This document shows positions 10,733 to 23,100 of a DNA stretch of 64,000 bases, piece by piece. This DNA comes from Nilaparvata lugens. Lineage: Eukaryota > Arthropoda > Insecta > Hemiptera > Delphacidae. The DNA lies in contig NC_052510.1 of NCBI RefSeq assembly GCF_014356525.2, forward strand, positions 56,341,845 to 56,405,844, written 5' to 3'. The notes under the pieces were generated by a model that ran no database searches, was not told the DNA's origin, and was given only the letters and a program-made list of their open reading frames with translations. A program made the translations under genes and the position numbers. Position 1 is the stretch's first letter. Each line of letters opens with the position of its first letter.

Positions 10733-13700
10733 GTAAGAACAACAGTGTTGAATGTTAGATCATATTTTTCACATTTCAACTGAGTAAAAAACATACTGGT
10801 TACGGTATCTAAGATTTCCTGAAATTCTTTTGCATATTAAATCATTATTCATCTGTTATAATATTGACTTGTTTTTTAATTATTATGATTTTAAAATACG
10901 GTTTTAAATTACACTTTACCTCTGTATAAGCCTAATAAAATAGAAATTCAGCACAAACTTATCGATAATTGAATGTTATGCCTGTACGGCATTACAAAAT
11001 AAAGAATAAATTTTAACAGCCCATAAAACAGGGTGTCACAAATTGACATATAATGCCAGTCAATAATTCTTGGTAAATATTTTGACTTCTTCAAAGTTTT
11101 AATATTATTTTTATATTAGGTCATACGAATAGGCAAGAACATCATTAGATTGTAGATTCAGAGTGTAAAAGAAGATAAGGCACCATGTTCCGTGTGGGAC
11201 ACCAGAAATTGGTGTCTGAACACCAAAATGTGATGTTTTGGCTGGTGTCCCTAAGGCCCTATACTTTATGCAAATCTTCTTCAGACTTGGGGGGAATTTG
11301 CGGCGCAGAGAAATGGAGGGAGATCAGCCAATTGCAGTGATGGATTGAGTCATAGGTGGAGGCGTAGTTGTCAATTTGTCGAATAGAGTCAGTCAAAACT
11401 GTGATTGCAGATAGGAATCTTCCTAAGTTCAACATGAGCGCTTGAATACTCACTGGAATTAGAGAACGCTGGCCGGTACACAACGGCAACATAGCAGCCG
11501 TTGCATCCTGCCACGCATGCTTCTCTGCTGCGATGTCCATCCCAAGTCAGACGTTAATTTGAACAAAGTATAGTGAAATGAGCACAATAATAATTAATGA
11601 CCCACAAAACGCTCAAACACTCTTTGTACCTCACCCTAATAACGTACTTATGTACTTTAGGTCTTAAAGAGACTTGATAGAATTTCCCCTCAGGACTCCG
11701 AAAGGCTATAGGTTTTGATGCTGCATCCACAATATTTCCCAATGCGAAACAAAGACGACAAGTGCCAGAGTGTGAATCAGTGGTTTGCCAGCATTCGCCA
11801 TCGCACCTATGCGATTTAGAGCGAAGGCCAGTAAAGGCAATGCAGCCATCCATCCACACTCTGGTACACCCATGCGTGCTGTTTTGTCGTCTGTCATATA
11901 GGCTATTAATTCCCATTTGAATGCGGCTCTCTGGCCTGGTTGCACAACAGCCGGTTAAATTTTAACCGTGATTAATTCCACGAGAACCAATCAGAGAAGC
12001 CGTTTTTTCAAAAGTTAGAAATTAAACACGGTTAAAATTTAACCGGCTGTTGTGCAACCGGCACTGTGTAGCGAGCGCTTGCCATCGCTCGCCTTGATGA
12101 GGCACTGGTCACATTGCATGACATGGTCACAAGATTCAGATTCATCTATTGTCAGAACATTAAAAACAAATGCAAAGACCGTCAAAAACATATAAGCATA
12201 ACAAATTTAACAACATCAATATTTGTAATATTAATACTACATCACGATTAAGTCATTCATACTGCAGTCAATTAAAACAAAGTCACATCAACATCTATGA
12301 GCAGTATGATGATGACATGGCAAGACAAACGTATCCAATCTTACCAGCTTGGCAAGGCACTGGACCAACGTGTGGGCTAAACATTATATTAATGGATCAT
12401 TCGAAGCATAGTTACTAGCTTTCTAAATATAGATAATCGTTTCTTAAAATAATCTCCCTTCAATTCTAATCTACTATCAGATTATCCTCCTATAATCGTT
12501 ATAAATTAACTATAAGGCTCATTCACACTTACGCAACTCAGGTCGAGAAGAGACTGGACACTAGTCGAAACATCGTGTTTCCAAATGGTGACAGACCAGT
12601 CGATTCTAGTCTCCGCGACGTCAACATTTGAAAACACATGCTCTCGACTATAGTGAGGTCCACGTTATAATGGCAGTGGATAAAGATAGAAGAATAGCGA
12701 TGCCGATTCTCTTCATAATTAGCCTAATTAATTTCTACACTGTCAAAAACATAATTGGCATCGTTGTGGACCTAGAAAAGGATAGTACCACCGGCTTTGT
12801 TGAATGATAGACAAGGATAGCAAAACCAAAGTTGATCAAATACTGTCATTATAACGTGGACCTCACTATAGGGTCGAGTCTCTTCTCGACCTGAGTCGCG
12901 TAAGTGTGAGTTGAGCCTAAGTGTTATAACTTACAAAATGGAGTAAACCTACATTTTATTCCCTATCCTACACCGACTCAAAAGTTTTAAAAATTAGATT
13001 ATAATGCTAGTAAACTTGCTTTGCAGCTGGAGGCTTTGGAACAACAGGATTCTCGTTTGGAGGGTCGACCAGCTCGGCTCCTTCGTTCAACTTGAGTGGC
13101 ACGGCCTCCACCACTGCCAATACAGGAGGCTTTGGATTCACTGCCACAACCACTGCGGCTCCTGCCTTTGGTACGTATTTCTAAAATAAGATTTATATTC
13201 AAGATTGACTGTTTTAAACAAGAATAACAGTTAATATTACATCAGATATACAAGTATCAGCTATCCTCTATAGAAGGTCCATCTTTCTGCATTCCAAGGA
13301 TAACGCTATCTGCTTTGTCGAATGATAGACAATGATAGCAACACCAATAATAATAATAATATTCGTATGGCTTTTATTGGTGGGGGTTCCTGACGGAAGT
13401 TCCACCTCGCCTGAATATATCATTTGAGCCGGCAATGGGCCTTACGACTGTTATACTTCAGCCGGGACCGACAGTTTAACTTGCCCATCCGATAACACGG
13501 GAGTGACCTGTTCAAAAACTTTTGGCTCTGAGTGGGGTTCGAACCCGGGATTTCTATGCTGCTACGCAAGCACTCTATCCACTAGAGTGCTAATACTGTT
13601 ACAATATTTATTTATTTTTTAAGTTTGATTTAATTTTATGTTGTCAATTTTTTGTGAATGTTACCATAGGCAACAGCCTTGTAACAATTATCAATAAATA

Positions 13701-16700
13701 TCTTATATATCTTATCTTAATGATAGAAAAGGATAGCAACACCAATGTTTATCAAATACTGCCATTATAACGTGGACCTCACTATACCTTACATTCGCTA
13801 CAACTACTGAGACTCCTGTCTTTGGTAGGTATTTTTAAAAGAAGATTTACTCAAGATTTACATTGAAGATTGACAAGATACACTTTGAACTTGTAGCTTC
13901 TTCATCCATAACCCACACTTGTAGGATCAATGGTATCATGTCATGAATAAAATTCAAGAACAAATTTGAAACTTCAAATAATCAATCATTTGTCAGGAAC
14001 TGTCAGAATTCCTTATATGTAATGTAAATAATTTTTATTCAAACAATGCTGACAATGTCAAATTGTTTGTAGACTATGTAGAATTATAATGAACCACCAA
14101 TCTATATAATAAGAGAGAGTAGGGTTGTGTTTGTTCGCATCAAAACATGTCAACTTGTGGATTGCATACCAGAAAAACCGGAATGATTTAGATCTCCAAA
14201 TGTTGCACATAGATTTTAAAAATATCAATTACGTGCACCTTTAAGCCCAAATTTCAATTTTCCTTCTAGATTTTCGGAATTAGGCCTGATGTTCAAATTT
14301 CATTCATGGGACATGCAATTTCATACGGCATACATTGTTGTAAAATGTGTTTGTATACAGGAATCTCATAGAGAAATTGATACACTGGTAGAAATACGTA
14401 GCAATATGTGTTTCGATACAGGAAGCTCATGTTTCGATACAGGAGTTTTGATACAAATGCTGGCAGCCTATGTATCAATGATACTGATAAGATGTAAAGC
14501 TGCGTACACATATTCGTGCTTCCAACCCGCACCGAGCACGCTCCTCCCTCGTACCGCCCTCGTACCGCCTACGTACCACCATCGAACCACAGTCGGACCG
14601 CCCACGCACCCATCATGAACGTTACGGAAGATGTTAGATCTTCTCGCGTTCCCCGATCGAACTACTCTCGCTCCCCGGTCGATCATCAATCGCTCTGCTG
14701 GAGTGACGTTCGGTTGCGGAGCAGAGCGAGAGTCTGTACGCACCTTTACAGGACATATACAGATCACAGGCCAAAGCCACATAATAATAATTATATTATA
14801 AAGGAATGAATTGGCTAGAAATTCATAAATGACGCATCACCACGTCTCAACTACTCAACTGATTAACTTGACATTTTGCATATCGATTCTTAATTTACCG
14901 AGGATGGTTTTAAGCTTATTTTTAAACTCTTCAAGATTTCAGTAGGTCAAGTTCTTAATGAGACCCTTGCGGAGCACGGGTTACCTGCTAGTATATTATA
15001 TATAAATTATGAAAATGTATTATTAAATCATAAAAAGATGATTATATTTTCTTGATAAATAGAATATAATTTGAGTTGATGTTGATCATTATTAACAAGA
15101 ATCAGCCACTAATATTACAGCAGAAATACTGTTAGAACTTTGATCACAGAAATCTTATATAGAAGGCGGTGGTAACTGAGAGTAGGCGGCAACTCTGTAG
15201 TCCTATTATTTCCACAGACTTGATAACTTATAATGAGATGGAATTGATCATTATTAAATACAATCATCAGATTTACCTGGATGGCTTGTATCACAGCTAT
15301 CTAGTATAGAAGGTTTTGGAAAAGAGAAAGTGTTACAGTAACAATGCCATCTTATCATTCCAGTAACTTTGAAACATGAATCTTACTATAGATCTACTAT
15401 AGTGAGGTCCACGTTATAATGACAGTGGAGGAAGATTGGAGAACATCGTTGCCGATCCTCTGATTGTCAATGCCTTCTATAGACGGTAGCTGATACAGGT
15501 TTGTTTATGTAATATTTACTGTTCATTCTCGTTTAAAAATAATCAATTATATTTTATTAAGCAAGAAATTATATTTTTCAATAATTTCATAATTAGATTA
15601 AGTATTTTGTTAGTTAATTAATAATTCTTCATTGTTAAAAGACTATCTGGCAACAGAGCAAAGCGAGAAAGAGAGCGATTTCCGCTTTGTTGACTGATAG
15701 ACAAGGATAGCAATACCATCGCTAATCAAACACTGCGATTATAACGTGGACCTCACTATACCGGTAGTCGATATTTTAATGTTTTGAAATACTTTATTGC
15801 AGGATCAGCTTTCGGCTCATTCGGTTCTACGTCCACTACTAGTACCGGGCAAACAGGTTTTGGCACCTTCGAGGTTTTGGATCGACAACAACTTCTACAG
15901 CTCCGACGTTTGGCTTTGGATCGAATCAGTCGACATCCAGTGCTATGCCTTCACTATTCAACAAGTTTGGACAAACATCCACGGCACCTTCTACTAGTAA
16001 GCATTAATGAGTTTTCGTGATTTTGGAAGGAAATTAACTTATAGTTTCTCATGTGTGATGTATTTGTAGTTGTAGAATTGTAGGCCTTTTTATCATTGGG
16101 TAATAAGTTGAATTGGACGGAATCAAAACAAATAGAATGGCAATAATTGATTAAACAAAACGCTGTGGCTACAGTTACGGTAACCGTAACTCCATTGGAG
16201 TTCCGGTAAACATTTGCGCATGCGCGGCTTGATTAGATTAGGAAATCTGTCTTTTGTCTTTGTCATAACCATGTGACAAAAAACCATCAACACCACAGTG
16301 CACATGTAAATAGCGGTAGCCGCGCATGCGCAAATGTTTACCGGAACGCGAATGGAGTTACGGTTACCGTAACTGTAGCCACAGCGTAATCAAAAATCAG
16401 AGCCATGAAATCCTCTGAAGATTTCAGCTCGTAGTATATATTACCATAGGGAATGTTTTAATAATTATCAAGTAAGTTTATAGCCTTCCACTATTTGAAA
16501 CATCTTGTTTCAAGCTACATTTTTCTTAAAATTAATTGCCATATATACGTATATTGATATTATATTAAAAAAAATCTGGTGTGGTGCACTCACACAACTT
16601 TCCTTGCCGTTATGAAAATTGATCACCTAACGCTGGTGTTCACGCTGGTGTTCTCAAGTCTACTATTCAAAGATCTAAGCCAGCTGGTGACAGGACAATA

Positions 16701-17135
16701 ACGATGGTGACACACGAGATCTGCTATCTCTTCGTAGTGAATGATTTAATAGAATCAACATTTGCCAACAGTTTACAATTGAATAATCACATTTTCTCGA
16801 ATTTTGAGCTTATTTTCAATTTTAGGTGAAAATGTTACTGAACATTAATTGTAGAGATTTTCATGCTCAATCTTTTCCACTTGAATTTTTTCAAAATCAA
16901 GGGAATCTAAAATAAAACTTTGCCCAGATGAGGCGGAGCTCCTGAAATTTTTACAGATATGGGACTTGTGGCAGTTTATCAATGACTATTTTAGCTATAA
17001 AGTTGATCAAAATCGTTGGAGCCGTTTTCGAGAAAATCGCGAAAACCCCTGTTTTTGAAAACAAATTGCATTTGCAAATTTCAAGTCATTCCGTTAATTG
17101 GGAGATGAGATATCGTGTACACACACACACACACA

Positions 17136-17188
<53 letters not shown>

Positions 17189-20100
17189 ACACACACACAC
17201 ATACAGACCAATACTCAGAAACCACTTTTTTGGACTCAGGGGACCTTGAAACGTATAGAATTGACGTTAGAAATTGGGGTACCTTAATTTTTTCGGAAAG
17301 CAATACTTTGCTTACCTATGGTAATAGGGCAAGGAAAGTAAAAATTGAGGAATGCAACTTGGGCACTCTATGTTCCATCTGGATCTGTGAATAAGGTACC
17401 CCTTATTTTTTCGGAAAGCAATACGTTCCTTACCTATGGTAATAGGGCAATGAAAGTAATTTTGTTTTAGAGTCAATGGTACTTTTTCAAATTCTTCTAT
17501 TACTTTTGTAAGAATTGTGATGTTCTAAAATGATATTAGAACAGTCTATTCCATTCTATCATCGTTCAAGAATTATATTAGAAATAAATAACACTGGTCA
17601 AAATATTTTGTGATATTTGCTCTTATGTACCTGACGATGTCCATGTATTTGTGTAAAATGATCATGGCAATAAAGAATGAATTGAATTGAATCAGCAGTA
17701 CCTAGATTGAAGCATTGAATAAGGATTATCATATTAAAGAAAATACTTTCTGTATGTTATTTTTTATGTGTTTTCTAATAACAAATCAAGATCTATAAAA
17801 TGAGATCTTGTTAATGAATTGGAGCAGCTGATACTAACTTGTCACTTGTCATAATAAAACTTGACATACCAAATTTTATGTCTTCATGATGAATACTTTA
17901 ACAAATTGCAATTGTGTAGGTGAGGTAAACGTTTTCTTCTTTTGCCGGCGAAATATGTATTCTTCCTTATAAATATAATGTACATTCATATTTTTATGTG
18001 TTGATTTGTATTTTTTTATGTTTACTCAATAATTTCTTCCAGGCTTGGGTGGTGGTTTTGGAACTAGCTCAGGAGCTAGCTCAACAAATTGCAATTGTGT
18101 AGGTGAGGTAAACGTTTTCTTCTTTTGCCGGCGAAATATGTATTCTTCCTTATAAATATAATGTACATTCATATTTTATTCGTTGATTTGTATTTTTTTA
18201 TGTTCAATAATTTCTTCCAGGTTTGGGTGGTGGGTTTGGAACTAGCTCAGGAGGCTTGTTTGGAGGGTTCGGAACAAGTTCGGGAGGCTTGGGAACTAAT
18301 ACTGGAACTTTGGGCGGAACACCATCATTTGGACAAGGTTAGTTGGTTTTTACTATGTTTCATTCATTAGGCAATAAATGATCTACATTATTTCCATTAC
18401 TATAGGAGTGGATCAGATGCTGGCTTTATGATTCAGAGGCCCGGGTTCAAATCCCAGCCCGGGCAAGATATTTATCTCGGGACACTTCCGTGTTTCGGAT
18501 GGACACGTTAAGCCGTCGGTCCCGGCTGCCTAAAAAGCAGTCGTTAGGTCATGTCAGAGGCCCTGAAATTGATCAGTTGCGACCTGAAAACTCTGACACC
18601 AGACCTGAGCCAGCCAGGTCACACGATATTATTATTATTATTTTCCATTACTATGGGTCCAATCAAAAAGAAAAGAAACGTATTTTTCCATTAGTAAGTC
18701 GATTAAAATCCTTCAATTATATCAAGATAAACTATATCTTACATAAATTCATTGGTTTCATTTTTATTTTAACGATCCAAAATACATTTTATTTCTATAA
18801 AAATGAATTTATTCCATGAATTAACTATGTTTAGAAAATTGTCATAGTTTTGGCAATAAAAATCAATCAATATACCACTATATAAGCACTTTGGGCTCAT
18901 ATCTCACTGTGTTTATCTCAACTTTGCTTGCTTTCAAAAGCACAACATTTTTATGCTCTTTGATAACAGATCACAGAGATTCATTTGTTTTCATTACCTC
19001 TTTGATAACGCTTGACCAACTCACTAAATCTAGGTATGTAGTCTAGATCTAGGTAACGATTAGGTATGTCCCTCAGAATTATTTTATTGTTATTAAAATA
19101 TTGTACTGTTAATACTCATCGTAGTCATTCGACATTTTGCACAAACCCTTGTTATACATAGTACTGCTTTACCAGATTTAGTAACATTTTCCCACATGGG
19201 TATTTATTTACTCTACTCTTGGACATGCTGATATTTCAATACTGTAAAGCCGGGTCCAGACGCTCAAGTCCACCATCAGTCTTTTGCTCAAGCAAAAGAC
19301 GGATCGTTTGGTTCAAGCAAAAGACTGATGTAAAATTGCGTCCACACGCATCCGTCTTATGTCGTCCGTTTTCCTATTTTTGTGCTCACAAGATCAGTTC
19401 TTGATATTTTTATTTATTTATCCAATCATTCAGATTTATACAACTTGGGGAAAAGTACCACAGGATTACGCCCAAAACGGTTCCAATTCTAATTTTTACA
19501 ACAGTCCAAATGTAGCTAGAGGTTATGTGTCACTTCAATATGAATTGTGATATGGTTCATTGAGTCTGAATTGTATACGGTTGACATATATCCGGTAGAT
19601 GAGTAATAATTATATCGTATTTTTTCTCTGATTCAACTGGATAATGCTATATTTAACAACATAATGACAAAAATATTACTGTTAATCGCTAAATGGCTTT
19701 GTTTACATGTCATAATATGCTATATTTAACAACATAATGACAAAAATATTACTGTTAATCGCTAAATGGCTTTGTTTACATGTCATATCTCGAGACACAG
19801 TGATTGTAAATGGATTGAAATTTTGAAGATCAACAATATAGTATATCTTAATATATCATGATAGTAAATCATAATATCAACATCAAATTCTGAGAGTATC
19901 ATGAGAATCAAGAAAGAAAAGAAAGGGTTAAATGGCGTTTTATACAATCGATAAAAAACTTGCTTATTTTCAAGTACTCGCGAGACATTCTATTATTAAT
20001 TTGAGGGCGCTGAATCCGAATCTGAAATCACAATTTCTCTATCTCCATTTTTACGCGATTTAGGTTTTGGTGTATAGGCAAAAGACGGACGGGTTGATGG

Positions 20101-23100
20101 AAAAAGATTCCCGGCCGATACATTTTAAGTTTGACGACTTAAGCTTGCAGCGACTCACATACTCCGACTTTTGCTTGAGCAAAAGACTGAAGCTAAACTT
20201 GAGCGTTTGGACCTGGCTTAAGACCTCCGAGAATTGAATGTTGTTTATGAATCAGTTGCAAATGCAGATTTAAACGGAATAAGACAGGAAAAATGCCAGG
20301 AAAGCTGTCGAACCAGGAAAATGGGATGCTCCTGAATCTGAAAAGAATCAGGTGCGAGGAAAAGACGGCTTATTTATAGATAAGAAAACGATGATTGAAT
20401 CATTATTAAAATAAAAGTAGGTCAGAGTGAGATAGATAGACTATATAAAGAGGTAGATAGACTATTTAGTAGATAAAGATTCTTTAGTAGAGAGGGTTGA
20501 AATTCAGTAGATAATGACTCTTCAGTAGAGAGGGTTGAAGAAAAATCAGCCAGTGCGTAACAAGTTGTTTGTCACTTTATCTTACCAGTATCCTTATCTG
20601 TTATCTCCATCAGTGAGTGATAAATTCTAACACAGTTGACACAAAGCAGACGACAGTTCAGTAGTAAAGACCGGCCGGTGAATTTAAGTTGACATAGTCG
20701 AAAACACTTTTATTCCATGATCGAACACACTTTTATCCAATAATCATGTTCAACCAAGCTGCTAAAATTGATAAACCAACACTCCTCAAATTGCTCGCAG
20801 TCCGTGAAAAATTACAAAATTCTCAGTATGAAGGTGAGTACAGTAGAAATGACTGTTACTGAATCACATTTCACTAAAATTCCACCACATGAAAGCTGAA
20901 AACCTTTTTAATTTTCCCCAAAATTAACAGAGCAATAATAAGCATAACCAGAACTGTTCAGACAATATTGCTAACTACTGTAGTTACAATGTATACAAAC
21001 AAAGTTACATACAAAGTGTACTAATTAATCAGTAATGAATTAGGACAATTTTATAAAATACATTCTGTGAGTATTATCATAGAGAATATTCTTTTAGAAA
21101 TGCAAAGTATCATAAAGTGATAACAAAATATTCTTTCAACAACTTTTATTGCAAGTGTTGAGAAAGAATTATGCGATAAAAATATAGAAATACTCTTCGA
21201 TTATGTTTCTCAAATAATTCAGGGTTCTACCAACATTTAAAGTATCATAAGACAATAACAAAATTTACATTCAACCATCTATATAAATAAAAATCGAGCC
21301 TCAAATTTTGGCATTCGATAACTTTTTTATTTGTGCACCGAATTGATGATTTTTTTAGTTGTGTTCGTTATGTTCAGGCCAGGTTTATGGCCTATCAATT
21401 TATTATCCGACTTCAGGATTCTTTCCTACGGTCCTTCAAAGTTTACATGTAATCCTTATGGGAGAAGATTTTTGTGAGCTGGCCACACACAGAAATAAAA
21501 ATCAGCTGTTATAATCATTGCGTCATACAGCAGCCGTAGGTAGATGGTAGACAAGAGTGTGTGCTGCTCCATAACCGCCCATGTATTTTATTCTAAACGC
21601 CCCAACTAAAAACAAGATGACTGTTCTGTGTGTAACCATCCAGCAGTGCGGCCTCAGGTTAAAGACTTACATACTCTAAAGACATTGATTTATTTCGAAT
21701 AATTGTGCTTTCTTCGGTGTTCAGAATTAATTGATTTTTAGTAAATAATTTATTTTGCTGTTGGAAAATTATCTATATAATAAAATGCCGCAACGCGCCT
21801 CCTCAGGTGTGCATCCATCTAAAGTTTGTCTTGACATGCATTAAACTATTTGGCGGTACGAAGTTCGCGGGGCCAGCTAGTTGTTAATATAAGTGTTGAA
21901 AAATAATTATGATACAATAAAAATATAAAAATCTCAATACTCTTTCGATTATGTTTCTCCAGTAATTCAGGGCTCTACCAGCAATTCATATTATCATAAT
22001 ACAATAACAAAATCTACATTCATTTATTGTTAGTGCAAGTGTTCAATGAGAATGGTATGATACAAAAAAACAGATACCAACATACTTTCAACAAAAAGAT
22101 AATTATATATGTGTTCTTTTTTCTGGGTTCGAATATTTTCATGATTTCTTGGAGTTGTGAACCTCCTGTTGAGAAATTCTGTATTGGAAGGTGGCAAATA
22201 ATTAAGAAATGGGATGAAATGAAGCAGTAGTAAAAGTGGAGAAAGTAGTTGATGGGAGGAAGTAGTTGATGGGAAAAAGTAGTTCATGGGAAAAAAGTAG
22301 TGATGGGAGAAACTGTTATTGCTTTCCTTCTTTCTTCTTCTGTGCTTTCGATTATGATTTCTCAGTAATTAAGAGTTCTACTAGCAATAGGCCTACAAAG
22401 TATCATAAGGCAATAGCAAAATTTACATTCAACTGTGGTTAATTCAAGTGTTCAAAAATAATGATGTGATAAAAATATACAGATACCATCATACTTTCGC
22501 TTATAATTTTTCAGTAGTTCAGAGTTCTACCAGAAATTTATATTATAAAGCACAAGGCAATTATTTACAAAATTTACATTCAACTGTTCAACTAAAATGG
22601 CAAAAATGTTGTCAAAAACAGGGTTTTTTTTTTCGAAAACGGCTCCAACGATCAAATCAAATTGATACCTAAATTGTCATTGATAAGCTCTATCAACTGC
22701 CACAAGTCCCATATCTGTAAAAATTTCAGGAGCTCCGCCCCATCTATGCAAAGTTTAATTTTAGATTCTCAATTATCAGGCTTCAGATACCATTTAAACA
22801 AAAAAATTTAAGTGGAAAAGATAGAGCATGAAAATCTCTACAATTAATGTACAGTAACATTTTCACCTAAATTTGAAAATAAGCTCGAAATTCGAGAAAA
22901 TGTGATTATTCAATTGCAAACTGTTGGCAACTGTTGATTCTACTAAATCATTCACTATGAAGAGATAGCAGACCTCGTGTGTCTCCAGCGTTATTGTCCT
23001 GTCACCAGCTAGCTCAGATCTTTGTTTATAAGTAGACTTGAGATGTGCGTGAACAATAGCGTCAGGTGATCAATTTTCATAACGGCAAGGAAAGTTGTGT

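Noticed and set aside
14468..14809. Pro/Arg-rich frames on both strands
   Set aside because: By-products of the GC-rich MITE at 14496-14757; the same at 57302-57680.
18490..18819. 109-codon frame starting MFRMDTLSRRSRLPKK, and its twin at 51278-51487
   Set aside because: Both are translations of the SINE body, not genes.
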